This document shows, piece after piece, positions 18,801 through 27,581 of a stretch of DNA of 53,078 nt. Numbering within the stretch: position 1 is the first letter of the stretch; every line of letters starts with the position of its first letter. The position numbers and the translations under genes are program-made. The notes under the pieces were generated by a model. The model searched no databases. It was not told the DNA's origin and saw nothing but the letters and a program-made list of their open reading frames with translations. Location of the stretch: assembly GCA_029975295.1 (NCBI GenBank), contig JARKPK010000116.1:1-53078 (forward strand), given 5' to 3'. Source of the DNA: Thermoguttaceae bacterium (GTDB taxonomy: Bacteria; Planctomycetota; Planctomycetia; Pirellulales; Thermoguttaceae).

Positions 18801-18928
18801 TCGCTTCGCTGGGCATCGCCCGTGCCATCGACCGGCACCGACATATGCAGCGAGCCGGCCGCAAGCAGCAAACAGACTGAACCCACGGCGAGCACGGGCC
18901 AGAAATAATCGCGACGCGGTTCCGCCAT
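15854..18928 (-). CDS. Large membrane-anchored protein of unknown function
   Basis: A 1024-residue protein I do not recognise. It starts MAEPRRD and then has one membrane segment (about 9-27), so it is probably anchored in the inner membrane facing the periplasm. Residues about 30-330 are a Pro/Ala/Ser-rich low-complexity stalk. About 340-600 is helical and rich in A, L, Q and R. From about 605 the sequence is less biased and looks like a folded alpha/beta region, including ARKNIELDLDGVRAEP, VHSNSRLQGLETNLDGVPLL and RLNTGGQIALRSVFSKTF; it may contain two similar halves. The frame extends to 19108, but the ATG at 18928 immediately precedes the membrane anchor, with GGAG upstream. The length of this non-repetitive frame and its coding-like third positions support a real gene. 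Likely restricted to planctomycetes. Confidence 0.75.
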   Translation of the reverse strand: MAEPRRDYFWPVLAVGSVCLLLAAGSLHMSVPVDGTGDAQRSDRSAAVPADATAPLSLADAPNVPAATIPLAIPPAPTEPTTDLSVAALPPTAGALSAGPHEAASAAPTVLARPESSPTPATSAAEAGNRGNRADDLLNPLRVGNAPLPLAWSPSPTEAPYSADHSQSEPSATGSLGAGRSVNAADSKARPANSDLVDRAVPADPLPDDVDSAEVPQQPEAALAPSVGKPAVGANESSATGVGAPLSPDERAAQLLPKLAYIPLRDRQGARSGTDDPSRGRAAGEFAPPVERSDQFSPSPPTPVEQRLLEPPADEPDEPAPQPPPAREPQGTERPAEIAPRQPSPPPMGDSLGGIVWPEPKALLGEMDALGQTAASRSWAKSVQQALRGLSAAAAQPETMVSLCDQLDQLALDAAGLAAQVDDRNLARRLRQAGYAITRRADVWRHAVAANRPPADPSEAAAEVRARIDAALQKVESLLPNTAEGRPWRNYLLIESLRASVHRGLPSAPLAAEYRRRIAGPQLTPEQRTLIDGPTVASLTAALALLDARPADVSQVLRNIEEFELLPRQSEARRLAADCRALADSPLPGQRQLARRIEVHYRNANLRFAVSEKLLNRMLPSRPPETAAVNETVQGVPTVGQSVITSDVAVRLVPDPSRIRMALEINGEVSSFTASNAGPATFYNRGNTIYTARKNIELDLDGVRAEPTQINVHSNSRLQGLETNLDGVPLLGAIASRVAVQQHEQHKPAAERELRWKIARKARQKIDAETTAQFEQASTRLQEKLVRPMEAIQLRPTLISAETTSERVAMRLRLAGDDQLGSHTARPQAPADSLASLQVHESALNNALSRLELDGRTFTLPELRQHLSAKLNRLDVIDEDHDNDDVQISFAQQNALYVSLSEGQLGIHLSIAKLSKSPRVWRDFQVRAYYKPQLNGRTAELVRDGIIHLAGTRLNTGGQIALRSVFSKTFSRNSSWTLTPDTLLQPEALSDLEITQCSIDDGWLGVALGPKRTANGLRNYLLRR

Positions 18929-19514
18929 GCTCCGTTGTCTCCCTCCGTGGCTCGACACGCAGCTATCGCCAAGACGAGGCAGGCAAAGACCGCCAGACGA
19001 TTCCCCCAGCCTTGCGGCCCGGCCGATCCGGCCTCGTCGTCCCAAGAGCACCGTTCCGTCGGTGCCGTTTGAAGGGATCGCCCGGTTTCGCCCTGAATCG
19101 GGCAGCACATCCCACCCTGGTCGCTGCCGCCTCGCTCCGCGGTAGAATCAATCAGCCCGCCTGAAACTCAACTGCCCGCCCACCGACACCTTGCGGTATC
19201 GCCTTAAATCGGAGAACCGGCCCGGCGGAATGAAGCGGCTTTTTCGGCTGGATCAAAAAGTGGGGCGAATAGGCAATATAGAGCAGGGCGGCTAATTAGG
19301 CCTGTGCGTTTCGTGCTAGTCATGCCGCAGGACACCATCGGATCGGTTGTTTGCACACCCCCCAATGGCCATTTCGCCCCAATGGTTCTGTTCGGATCGT
19401 TTCTGCTCAAACGTGTGGGGGCTCGCGGCTCGAACGGTAATCCGCTGGTGGCTGTAACCGATTCGACCGGCGGACGGCGATCGCTCCGTCCCGATGGTGC
19501 AATTCAACGGCGAA
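18929..19514. other. 586-bp intergenic region between rsmD and the large gene
   Basis: No gene seen. It contains a GGTAGAAT octamer (plus strand, 19141-19148), similar to the -10 region proposed for glnS, but no matching -35 and no plus-strand gene downstream. AT content is raised near 19230-19330. Confidence 0.45.
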
Positions 19515-20156
19515 TCACTCGTCCGGGGTGCGATACAGGGCCATCACCGCTGGCGGATAGGGCCGAATGTCCCACCGCTGCGGCTCAGGCAGCAAGGCCA
19601 GATCGAACCGGTCGTCGGCCTCGACCGCAAGCACGCTGCCTGGCGGGCAACGGCCGACCAGTTTGCCGATCAGCTTCAGCATCTCGTCGGTTCGGGCATG
19701 AAAGAATTCCCACGGTGGCGAACAGAAGACGATCCAGCGGGCGTTCGACGGCAACTCGTCTCCGGGCTGCCAAAGGAAGGCGCTGCCGACGACGACTTCG
19801 TACCGCGACTCATCGAGTCCCAAGCCGGCCGCATTGCGGCGGATCAGCCCGGCCGTGGGAATATGCCGTTCGATGAATACGGCTCGGGCCGCCCCGCGGC
19901 TGAGGGCCTCGAATCCCAACGCGCCCGTGCCCGCAAACAAATCCACAGCCACGCTGCCGACGACCGTTGGCCCGATCAGGTTGAAAACGGCCTCGCGCAG
20001 TCGGTCTTTCATCGGCCGGGTGCGGGCATCGCCGGAGTACTCGATCTTCCGCCCGCGAAACGCCCCGCCGATGATCCGCAGCCCCAGCGGACGGCGCGCA
20101 GCCGAAGACGAGTCCGTCGGTCGGGGAGTCGATTCACGCCGGCGGCGAGCGGTCAT
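19515..20156 (-). CDS. rsmD: 16S rRNA (guanine-966-N2)-methyltransferase, RsmD family
   Basis: A 213-residue SAM-dependent methyltransferase that modifies G966 of 16S rRNA during 30S assembly. Family blocks: LRIIGGAFRGRKIEY (about 26-40), TRPMKDRLREAVFNLIG, the SAM-binding DLFAGTGALGFEALSRGA (72-89) and VFIERH. The catalytic (D/N)PPY motif of the family reads SPPW here (146-149), two substitutions in the active-site tetrapeptide. About 20 extra basic residues precede the domain. The ATG at 20156 is the first in frame. Usually neighbours coaD; it does not here. Confidence 0.88.
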   Translation of the reverse strand: MTARRRRESTPRPTDSSSAARRPLGLRIIGGAFRGRKIEYSGDARTRPMKDRLREAVFNLIGPTVVGSVAVDLFAGTGALGFEALSRGAARAVFIERHIPTAGLIRRNAAGLGLDESRYEVVVGSAFLWQPGDELPSNARWIVFCSPPWEFFHARTDEMLKLIGKLVGRCPPGSVLAVEADDRFDLALLPEPQRWDIRPYPPAVMALYRTPDE

Positions 20157-20836
20157 TCTTGTGTCTCACAAAGCGGGAGAGCGTGCCTGACAAAGGAAAA
20201 GGATGTTGGGCCGTCCGCCAAGTCAAGCCCGGGATTTGCGGACGAAACGTTCCTCGCAGCGAACGTTGTCGATCGGGTCGGAGCAACGCGGGAAGCCTTC
20301 TACGAACCGTCGCTGCAACGTCGGCCGCGCTGAGTGCCGCTTTCCGGTTGATCCATCGGCGCCCAAGGTGCGCAATCGTTGCGCAACGCACGCGGTCGCC
20401 CGAGGCGATTCGCTCCGGCGCGCCGGGTCCATTCCCGCGCTTGCCGGCGGCGCGCCGCTTCGGTTGTCGCGCCCTTGTGTTTATGATACGCTGCGGGCAG
20501 CCCGCAACGAAGCCATCGTTGCAAGAAAGAAGACGGTGGCGTCTCGGAGGGGCGATGTCAACGCGGCCGGCCAACGAGAGGCCGGACCAAGCCCAGGAAC
20601 GCATCGGCCTCGGCCGTAGGCAATGTTCCGCGTCTGAGGATCAATGGCGTATGGGAGAATCGCTCGTCCGGCTCGCAAGAGGCGGCGGCCTGTTTCGACT
20701 TCGGGCGATTGCCCGTCGGAGGCCAAGTTGCGGTCGAGCGGTGGTTCAACGTGAAATCGGGAAGATCGGGCCGTTGTTGTCGAAACAGGAAGATCAGCGG
20801 CGCGGCACGGTTGCCGCCACAAAGGAGTAGGTTGAG
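20157..20836. other. 680-bp intergenic region before the cyclophilin gene
   Basis: No gene recognised. A plus-strand frame of 223 codons (20159-20830) has shadow-like Arg/Gly/Ser-rich composition and no family resemblance. TTTATGATAC near 20480 could be a -10 region, without a good -35. Confidence 0.5.
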
Positions 20837-22135
20837 ATGCAGAACGAGAGAATCGCTTTGGTGCGGGTGCGTTGGTTGCGTTGTCGCGGCGCGGTTTTGC
20901 TGGCGGCGGCGTTTCTCGGTTGTGCGTTGAGTTGGGCATCGGCGGCCGAGTCGCCGACGGCCGATCAGCCGCCTGCGCCACCCTCCGGCCCATCGTTGCC
21001 GCCGGGCGAGGGCGCAGCGCCGCCGGCCGCTGCGGGAACCGGCAATGCGCAGCCGGCGGAAGGATCGACCGCCGACGACGCAGCCGCCCGCATCGCCGAA
21101 GATCGGGCCGCTCACTTCGCCAAGGTGTTCGCGCAATGGAAAGATCTGTTGGCTCGGTTGGGGACGTTGCAAAACCAATATCGTCAAGTGCAGGGCGACC
21201 AGCGGGCCGAAGTGGAGAAACAATGGAACGCGTTGATGCAGGAGGCCGAAAAGATGCGTGTTGAGTTGCAATCGGCGGCGGAAGAAGCGTACAAGGCGAA
21301 GCCCAATGCCGACCCGGAGCTTGTCGAACTGTTAGTGAGCATTGTCCGCTCATCGGTTCGGTACGACGACTACGAGAACGCCCTGCACGTGAGCAAGCTG
21401 CTGCTCGAACATCGGGCCGATGAGAAAGAGAAAACCCTGCCCAATTTGGCGGGCATCGCGGCGTTTCAGGCCGGCGATTTCGCCTTGGCCGAGCAATACT
21501 TCAAAAAGGCGGCCGAGCTGAAAACCGTGGACATGACCAGCCGGGAGCTGATCGCGCAAATCCCGCAGTACAAACAGCTTTGGGCGCGGGAACAAGAGAT
21601 TCGCAAGGCCGAGGCCGAGGCCGACAATCTGCCCCGCGTCTTGCTTCGCACCAGCAAGGGCGACATCGAAATCGAACTGTTCGAGAACCAGGCGCCGAAC
21701 ACGGTGGCCAATTTCATCTCGCTCGTGGAAAAAGGGTTTTACAACGGACTGTCGTTCCATCGCGTGCTGCCGAACTTCATGGCCCAAGGCGGCGACCCGA
21801 AAGGCGACGGCACGGGCGGCCCCGGCTATCACATCGCCTGCGAATGCTATCGGCCCGACTACCGCCACCACTTCCGCGGCACGCTGAGCATGGCCCACGC
21901 CGGACGCGACACCGGCGGATCGCAGTTCTTTCTGACCTTCGTGCCGACCGGGCATCTCGACGGGCGGCACACGGCCTTCGGAAGAGTGGTGAAGGGAATG
22001 GACGTTCTGGCGAAGCTGCAACGGCGCGATCCCGAATCGCCTCGCCCGCCCGAGCCCGACAAGATCATCGAGGCCAAGGTGCTGCGCAAACAGGCGCACC
22101 CCTACGAGCCGAAGAAGGCGGATCACAACGGTTGA
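20837..22135 (+). CDS. Exported cyclophilin-type peptidyl-prolyl isomerase with N-terminal helical region
   Basis: A 432-residue protein. A signal peptide ([23 protein letters not shown]) is followed by a Pro/Ala-rich linker, then a helical, TPR-like region (about 85-255, including [20 protein letters not shown] and [17 protein letters not shown]), then a complete cyclophilin domain (about 265-425). The domain has [36 protein letters not shown] and [19 protein letters not shown], so the active-site Arg, Phe, Gln and His are present. It should catalyse prolyl cis-trans isomerisation in periplasmic protein folding, the helical region probably binding partners. AAAGGAG lies upstream of the ATG. 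Convergent with frr. Confidence 0.92.
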   Translation: MQNERIALVRVRWLRCRGAVLLAAAFLGCALSWASAAESPTADQPPAPPSGPSLPPGEGAAPPAAAGTGNAQPAEGSTADDAAARIAEDRAAHFAKVFAQWKDLLARLGTLQNQYRQVQGDQRAEVEKQWNALMQEAEKMRVELQSAAEEAYKAKPNADPELVELLVSIVRSSVRYDDYENALHVSKLLLEHRADEKEKTLPNLAGIAAFQAGDFALAEQYFKKAAELKTVDMTSRELIAQIPQYKQLWAREQEIRKAEAEADNLPRVLLRTSKGDIEIELFENQAPNTVANFISLVEKGFYNGLSFHRVLPNFMAQGGDPKGDGTGGPGYHIACECYRPDYRHHFRGTLSMAHAGRDTGGSQFFLTFVPTGHLDGRHTAFGRVVKGMDVLAKLQRRDPESPRPPEPDKIIEAKVLRKQAHPYEPKKADHNG

Positions 22136-22169
22136 TCGCTCGGCCGAGCGAACCAGCGGAGGCCGGCCC

Positions 22170-22200
22170 GCCGGCGGGCAGTGCGAACATTCCCGCCGGC
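22170..22200. terminator. Bidirectional GC-rich hairpin between cyclophilin gene and frr
   Basis: A perfect 9-bp stem, GCCGGCGGG (22170-22178) with CCCGCCGGC (22192-22200), around a 13-base loop, in the 67-bp gap between two convergent genes. No T-run, so termination is inferred from stem strength and position. Confidence 0.5.
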
Positions 22201-22202
22201 GT

Positions 22203-22763
22203 TCAGCTTTCCATCACTTCCTGTTCGCGGGCCTTGGCCAAGTCGTTGGCCTGCGCCTCGTATTGCTTGATCAGGTCTTGGATTTGATCCTTGATCGAGG
22301 CGCAATCGTCCTCGGAAAGCTCTTTGCTTTTCTCGGCCTGGTCGGCATCGCGATTGCCGTCGCGGCGGATGTTGCGCAAGGCGACCTTCGTTTCCTCGGC
22401 CAACTCCTTGACGCGCGCCACCATCTTGCGGCGCATTTCGGTGGAAAGAGGGGGCACGTTCAGGCGGATCACCCGCCCGTCGTTCTGCGGATTGAACCCG
22501 AGATCGCTGACCTGAATGGCCTTCTCGATGTCTTTCAACGTGCCCGGATCGTAAGGTCGAATGACAATCTGATTCGGTTCCGGCGCGGCCACCGCGGCAA
22601 TTTGCTTGATGGGTGTGGGCGAGCCGTACACCTCGACGCGCAGCGAATCGACCAAGCCCGGGTTGGCCCGACCCGTGCGGATGCCGGCCAAGTCGGCCTT
22701 GAGCTTGCGGATGGCCTTGTCCATGCGGTCTTCAACGTCGAGAAGGATGTCGTCTCCAGTCAT
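22203..22763 (-). CDS. frr: Ribosome recycling factor
   Basis: Releases ribosomes from mRNA after termination together with EF-G and IF3. The 186-residue length is normal. Family blocks are clear: MDKAIRKLKADLAGIRTGRANPGL, VEVYGSPTPIKQIA, IRPYDPGTLKDIEKAI, PPLSTEMRRKMV and VALRNIRRDGN. The ATG is preceded by GGGAG at 8 bases. It is the last gene of rpsB-tsf-pyrH-frr, 99 bp after pyrH, an order conserved across many bacteria, and ends just before a strong hairpin. Confidence 0.97.
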   Translation of the reverse strand: MTGDDILLDVEDRMDKAIRKLKADLAGIRTGRANPGLVDSLRVEVYGSPTPIKQIAAVAAPEPNQIVIRPYDPGTLKDIEKAIQVSDLGFNPQNDGRVIRLNVPPLSTEMRRKMVARVKELAEETKVALRNIRRDGNRDADQAEKSKELSEDDCASIKDQIQDLIKQYEAQANDLAKAREQEVMES

Positions 22764-22862
22764 CGTCGTGGCTCCCGTGCTCAGTTCGTCGGCACCGACC
22801 GTTATTCCCTGATGGCGATTGTTCCCCCGAAGGCGTTGCCGGGGGCGGTTTGCTTGCCCCGC

Positions 22863-23612
22863 TCAGCCGGCGGCGCCGGCGCGAATCAGCGTTCCCACGC
22901 GGCGGCCGAGCACGGCCTGCTCAATCAGCCCTTGCTTGCGGAAGTTGAACACCATGATCGGCAACGAGTGCTGCCGGCACTTGGTCACAGCTTCGTGATC
23001 CATCACGCGGAGGTTCTGCCGGAGGAAGTCGTCGTAGCTCAGCTCGCCATAGAGCACGGCATGCGGGTTGCGCTCCGGATCGTCGCTGAACACGCCATCG
23101 ACCCGAGTGGCCTTCAGCAAACAGCCGGCCTCCAACTCCAACGCCCGTTGGGCCGCAGCAGTGTCGGTCGTGACAAACGGGCTGCCCGTGCCCGCCGCGA
23201 GGATCACCACGCGGCCTTTCTCCAGGTGCCGTTGCGCGCGGCGGCGGATATACGGCTCGGCCACGTTGTGCATTTCGATGGCGCTCATCAGCCGGGTTTC
23301 GCATCCGAGCGATTCCAGCGCGTCTTGCAGGGCCAGCCCGTTCATCACCGTGGCCAACATGCCCATGTAGTGGGCCGTGGCCTCGCGGATGCTGGAATCG
23401 CCGGCGCTGAACTGCGCGCCGCGGAGGATGTTCCCGCCGCCAATGACGATGGCCAACTGCACGCCGTGCTGGGCCGCCTGATAGGTTTGCCGCGCGATGT
23501 GCAGCACCGCGTCCATGGCGATGCCTCGCTGCCCGGCATGGACGAAGCCCTCGCCGGAGATCTTCAGCAGCACGCGCGGCCAGCGCGGCCCAGCCGAATT
23601 CGCATCCGCCAT
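22863..23612 (-). CDS. pyrH: UMP kinase
   Basis: Phosphorylates UMP to UDP for RNA and cell-envelope precursors; a hexameric amino-acid-kinase-family enzyme regulated in many bacteria by GTP and UTP. The 249-residue protein has [60 protein letters not shown] and [13 protein letters not shown], all diagnostic. A strong GAGAGGAG precedes the ATG. It lies 50 bp after tsf. Confidence 0.97.
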   Translation of the reverse strand: MADANSAGPRWPRVLLKISGEGFVHAGQRGIAMDAVLHIARQTYQAAQHGVQLAIVIGGGNILRGAQFSAGDSSIREATAHYMGMLATVMNGLALQDALESLGCETRLMSAIEMHNVAEPYIRRRAQRHLEKGRVVILAAGTGSPFVTTDTAAAQRALELEAGCLLKATRVDGVFSDDPERNPHAVLYGELSYDDFLRQNLRVMDHEAVTKCRQHSLPIMVFNFRKQGLIEQAVLGRRVGTLIRAGAAG

Positions 23613-23662
23613 GATCTTCTCCTCTCAATGAAACCGCGAAACACGGGAAGCGGGCCGAACCG

Positions 23663-24493
23663 TCACTCCTTCGGCAATTCGAAGTGGACGAAACGAACGA
23701 GCTTCATGCCGCCTTCCTGGGCCACTTGGGCCACGGTCTTCGACGGCTCTTTGACGAACGGCTGATCGGCCAAGCAGCATTGCGCGAAGAAATCGCGGAG
23801 CCGCCCCTCGACCATCTTCTCGATGATCTTTTCCGGCTTGCCCTCGGCCCGGGCCGCGTCAGACAGAATTTCGCGCTCTTTGGCCACTACGGCCGGATCG
23901 AGCTCTTCTTTGAAGGTCACCGAAGGCCGCATGGCGGCGATGTGCATGCAGATGTCTTTGGCCAACTCGGCCGACCCGCCTTCGACTTGCAGCAGCACAC
24001 CGACAGCGCCGTTGTGATGGGCGTAGCCGCCGCAAGTGGCGTCGATCCGCACGATCCGCTCCACCTTGAACGCCTCGCGGATGCGGTTGTTCAAGTCGTC
24101 GAACTGCTGTCGCAGCGTCATGCCCTTCTTGCTCGGCGAAGGCTGATCGAGCAGTTGATCGCCCGAGCCCGCTCCCGGTCCGGTCGCCAACTGCAACACC
24201 AAGTCGTTGGCCAGTTGCACGAATTCTTCGTTGTTCGAAACCGGCGCGCTTTCGCAACGCAGGTCCACCATTGCGCCGCGCTTGGCCGCGAAATCAACAT
24301 ACACGGCCACCCGGCCGGCGGTGGTCGAACGGCCCGATCGCTTTTCGGCCACCTTGGCGCCGGCCTTGCGCAACAGTTCGATGGCCTTCTCTTGGTCGCC
24401 GCCGGCCTCTTCCAAGGCCTTCTTGCAGTCCATCATCGGCAACCCGGTTTTGCTCCGCAAACTCTGTACGGCGGCGGCAGTAATCTGAGCCAT
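23663..24493 (-). CDS. tsf: Elongation factor Ts
   Basis: Guanine-nucleotide exchange factor for EF-Tu. The 276-residue protein begins with the UBA-like domain AAAVQSLRSKTGLPMMDCKK, carrying the family's TGxxMMDCKKAL motif, followed by GGDQEKAIELLRKAGAKVAEKR and the dimerisation core (VDLRCESAPVSNNEEF, HIAAMRPSVTFKEELDP). The frame is open upstream, but the ATG at 24493 gives the family N-terminus with AGAGGA at the right distance. 287 bp separate it from rpsB, wide for this operon; I see no gene there. Confidence 0.96.
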   Translation of the reverse strand: MAQITAAAVQSLRSKTGLPMMDCKKALEEAGGDQEKAIELLRKAGAKVAEKRSGRSTTAGRVAVYVDFAAKRGAMVDLRCESAPVSNNEEFVQLANDLVLQLATGPGAGSGDQLLDQPSPSKKGMTLRQQFDDLNNRIREAFKVERIVRIDATCGGYAHHNGAVGVLLQVEGGSAELAKDICMHIAAMRPSVTFKEELDPAVVAKEREILSDAARAEGKPEKIIEKMVEGRLRDFFAQCCLADQPFVKEPSKTVAQVAQEGGMKLVRFVHFELPKE

Positions 24494-24780
24494 GGTTATC
24501 CTCTGTTGTTGGGAATGATTGATCGATTGTTCAAAACGGTTCCGCGAGTGTCGTACCCCGCCCCCTCGACGAAGCGGCGCAAGCAGTCTGGCGAACCGCC
24601 GCCGCATTGCGTTGCGACAACCGCGCGGCGACGATGCCGCTGCCCCCCGTGCGCCCGAGTCGGGCGCCCCGGCGCGTCGAGGCCGTCTGCGGCAAGCGCA
24701 GCGATGTCCCTATTCGGGGGCGGCCCGGGCGGCGCAAGGCAACTGGGGCGCGACCGGCGCGAGCGATTTGCGGGCCGGGT

Positions 24781-25512
24781 TCAGCCGGTGGCAGCCGGCG
24801 CAGCGGATTCGCCCGTTTTCAAGTCGCCCGTCGAAGCGCGGCCCGAAAGCACGGCGTCGGCCAGCAGCCGCACGATCATCTCGATCGAACGGATGCTGTC
24901 GTCGTTGCCGGGGATAGGCAGATCGACTTCGTCGGGATCGCAGTCGGTGTCGATCAGCGCAATGGTGGTCAGCCCCAACCGCCGCGCCTCGCGAACAGCG
25001 TTCTTTTCCTTCCGCGGGTCGATCACCACGAGGCACTCGGGCAGCCGGTTGAGCGTTCGCAAACCGTTCAGGTTGCGATACATTTTGCGGTGTTCGCGGT
25101 TGAGCGCCGATTGCATCTTCTTCGAGTAGTTCTTCCATTCTTCGCTGGCGCGAAGGGCCTCGAGCTCTTCCAACCGGCCCAGCCGCCCGCAAATCGTCCG
25201 GAAGTTGGTCAGCGTGCCGCCCAACCACCGATCGCTCACAAACGGCATGCCGCAACGGGTGGCTTGCTGTTCGATCACGTCGGCCGCCTGTCGCTTCGTG
25301 CCGACGAACAGCACCAAACCGCCGCCCGATGCCACGCGCTGCAAATACTTCCGCGCGCGGAGCAGCCCGCGGACCGTCTCGCGGACGTCGATAATGTGAA
25401 TCAGATTGCGGCGGCCATAAATGTACGGCCGCATCTTCGGGTTCCAGCGACTGGCGCGGTGACCGAAGTGAACCCCAGCCTCAATCAGGTCCTTAACAAG
25501 CACTGTGGACAA
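24781..25512 (-). CDS. rpsB: 30S ribosomal protein S2
   Basis: Small-subunit protein bound late in 30S assembly. The 243-residue protein has [64 protein letters not shown] and [22 protein letters not shown] place the start at TTG (25512): AAGGAG lies 7 bases before it and it yields [17 protein letters not shown], the family N-terminus; the longer frame to 25569 has no homology. First gene of the operon with tsf, pyrH and frr. Confidence 0.96.
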   Translation of the reverse strand: MSTVLVKDLIEAGVHFGHRASRWNPKMRPYIYGRRNLIHIIDVRETVRGLLRARKYLQRVASGGGLVLFVGTKRQAADVIEQQATRCGMPFVSDRWLGGTLTNFRTICGRLGRLEELEALRASEEWKNYSKKMQSALNREHRKMYRNLNGLRTLNRLPECLVVIDPRKEKNAVREARRLGLTTIALIDTDCDPDEVDLPIPGNDDSIRSIEMIVRLLADAVLSGRASTGDLKTGESAAPAATG

Positions 25513-26056
25513 GCGACAACTCCTTCGCAACGGCACACCGGCAAAGTCCCCGCGGCCCATTGGCGGCACTTGGGGCGTCCGGCGTTAGAAATACTTAATC
25601 GGTCAGGGTTGAAATCGCCCGCACCAGGGACGCAATCGCCTTGGACCGTTCAAGGCGTTGAACCCTATAGGTTATCGCCGAACCCCGGCGGCGACAAGGG
25701 GTTCCGCGCGAGAAACCGGCCACCCGGTTGCGCGGTCAACCTGGTGCGCCGTAACCGACGGATTACGGCCTTCCCGGCGATTCGGCAGCCGTCAATCGGC
25801 GTCACCCCCGCAATCTCGGGACAATTCGAACGGGGCCGCGGAACGGGCAAAACGGCGAGATCGCAGTGCCGTTTGGGAGCGTTTTTTCGGCGGCACTCCA
25901 CGGAGCTATGCGAATAACCGCTTGCGGAACAACCGTTTCGGGCGCAAAATCACAATCGATGCGGTCGGCGCTGTTCGCCCCGAGGCCGAGTGGCCCTGGG
26001 CCGGAGTTCGCCATCGAAATCCCGACCCTTTCTCGCCCACCCGAAAGGATTATGCC
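25513..26056. other. 544-bp intergenic region between divergent rpsB and propeller gene
   Basis: No gene. It must hold the rpsB operon promoter and that of the plus-strand gene. The noteworthy content is two adjacent palindromes at 25648-25671. AT-rich sequence at 25584-25602 may belong to the rpsB leader or promoter, but I cannot define hexamers. Confidence 0.5.
25648..25671. promoter_or_regulatory. Adjacent palindromes upstream of rpsB operon
   Basis: GTTCAA-GGCG-TTGAAC (25648-25663) is directly followed by the palindrome CCTATAGG (25664-25671). It lies 136 bases from the rpsB start and 385 from the divergent gene. A protein-binding site is possible; no regulator is identified. Confidence 0.35.
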
Positions 26057-27391
26057 ATGACCCGTGCCGGCCGAAAACAAAATCCTCAGTTCGGTCCTCG
26101 TCGATGCTCGGGCGGTCTCCACGAGGCGAGCCGGTGGCGCGCGCCGCGCCGGGCCTGCTGGTTCCTATCGCTTTTGGGCTCAGTTCTGGCCCTGCCCGCG
26201 GCTGCTTGCAGCGACGATTGGCCGCAGTTTCGCGGCCCCGGCGGCCTGGGCGAAACCGACGCCATCGAGCTGCCCCTGCCGTGGACCGAAAACGATTTCG
26301 TTTGGCGGGTCAACCTGCCCGGCAAAGGGCATAGTTCGCCGGCCGTGCGCGGCGGACGGGTTTATCTGACCGCCGACAACGAGGCGACGGGCGATCTGAT
26401 CGTGCTGGCCTACAGCGCCCGCGATGGCAAGCCGCTGTGGCGCAAACAGATTCCCGGCAACACCTACAAGCTTCATCAATTCAACAGCTACTCGGCCGCG
26501 ACCCCCGTGGTAGACGAGAAGCGGCTCTACCTGAACTGGACGACCCGCGAGTCGCACTTCGTCGCCGCGATGAACTTGGACGACGGCTCGATCGTCTGGC
26601 AGCGCGATTTCGGACCGTTCAGCGCCCAGCACGGCGCCGGAGCCTCGCTGGCCCTGTGCGGCGATCTGGTGATCGTGCCCAACGATCAAGATGGCCCGAG
26701 TTTCTGCGCAGCGCTGAACCGCGAAACGGGCGAAACGGTGTGGAAGGTCGATCGCAAGTCGGTGCGGGCGGCCTACGGCACCCCGTTGATCTATCGGCCG
26801 AATCCAACAGCAACTCCGCAAGTGATCCTTTCGAGCATGGCGCACGGGCTGACGAGTTTGAACCCGGCCGACGGCGCGCTGAATTGGGAGATCTCGCTGT
26901 TCACGTTTCGCACGGTCGGTTCGCCCACCGCGGCGGGCGGGGCGATTCTGGCCGGCTGTGGCGAAGGCGGCAGCGGCAAACGCTTCGTCGCGGTTGCCCC
27001 GGGCGATGCCGCCCAGGGTGTCGAGCCGAAGGTCGCTCACGACTTCGAAGGCGCGTTGCCCTACGTGCCGATCCCGGTGGCCCACGGAAAGCTGGTGTTC
27101 TTGTGGAGCGATGCGGGCGTGGTCAGTTGCTATCAGGTCGATTCGTGGAAGATGCTGTGGCGCGAACGGGTGGGCGGCAAATACTTCGCCTCGCCGATTC
27201 GGGTGGGTGAAAACATCTTCTGTCCGTCGCGCGAAGGCGAGATGGTAGTGCTTGCCGCTGCGCCCGAGTATCGCCTGGTCGCCCGATGCCCCATGCCCGA
27301 AGGGACGCACGCCACACCGGCCGTGGCCGAGGGGATGATGTTCGTGCGGACCTACGGCCAGTTGTTCGCCGTGGGCAAGCCGCGGCCGTAG
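26057..27391 (+). CDS. Exported PQQ-like beta-propeller protein
   Basis: A 444-residue protein with an N-terminal signal or anchor (about 30-55: WFLSLLGSVLALPAAA) followed by a beta-propeller of the PQQ/quinoprotein-repeat type. The first blade starts DDWPQFRGPGGLGE, a sequence very common in planctomycete secreted propellers. Repeats such as VVDEKRLYLNWTTRE, DDGSIVWQRDFGPF and ADGALNWEISLF carry the typical xxGxxxW. The same fold occurs in BamB and in alcohol dehydrogenases; the catalytic residues of the latter are not evident, so a binding or scaffolding role is more likely. AAAGGA precedes the ATG at 26057; the frame is open to 25658 but that part is not protein-like. Confidence 0.88.
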   Translation: MTRAGRKQNPQFGPRRCSGGLHEASRWRAPRRACWFLSLLGSVLALPAAACSDDWPQFRGPGGLGETDAIELPLPWTENDFVWRVNLPGKGHSSPAVRGGRVYLTADNEATGDLIVLAYSARDGKPLWRKQIPGNTYKLHQFNSYSAATPVVDEKRLYLNWTTRESHFVAAMNLDDGSIVWQRDFGPFSAQHGAGASLALCGDLVIVPNDQDGPSFCAALNRETGETVWKVDRKSVRAAYGTPLIYRPNPTATPQVILSSMAHGLTSLNPADGALNWEISLFTFRTVGSPTAAGGAILAGCGEGGSGKRFVAVAPGDAAQGVEPKVAHDFEGALPYVPIPVAHGKLVFLWSDAGVVSCYQVDSWKMLWRERVGGKYFASPIRVGENIFCPSREGEMVVLAAAPEYRLVARCPMPEGTHATPAVAEGMMFVRTYGQLFAVGKPRP

Positions 27392-27581
27392 CGAATTTGC
27401 CCCGTGCCGGTTGGGCGATCGGCCTGTGCGGCGATCGGCGGCTGCGGCGGCTGACACCAATGATTACAGACCGCCATGTGGCGAATGGTTGCAAATCGTT
27501 GCGTTGCGAATTCCGGCAGGGGAATCGGCTGGCAGGGGAAGTTCGGCCCAGGGGCAAGGGTTCGTTGAGCGAGGGGTTGCG

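Noticed and set aside
19141-19148. GGTAGAAT as a promoter -10
   Set aside because: No -35 element at a usable distance and no gene downstream on that strand.
20159-20830. 223-codon plus-strand frame before the cyclophilin gene
   Set aside because: Arg/Gly/Ser-rich, no recognisable motif, no ribosome site; treated as noncoding.
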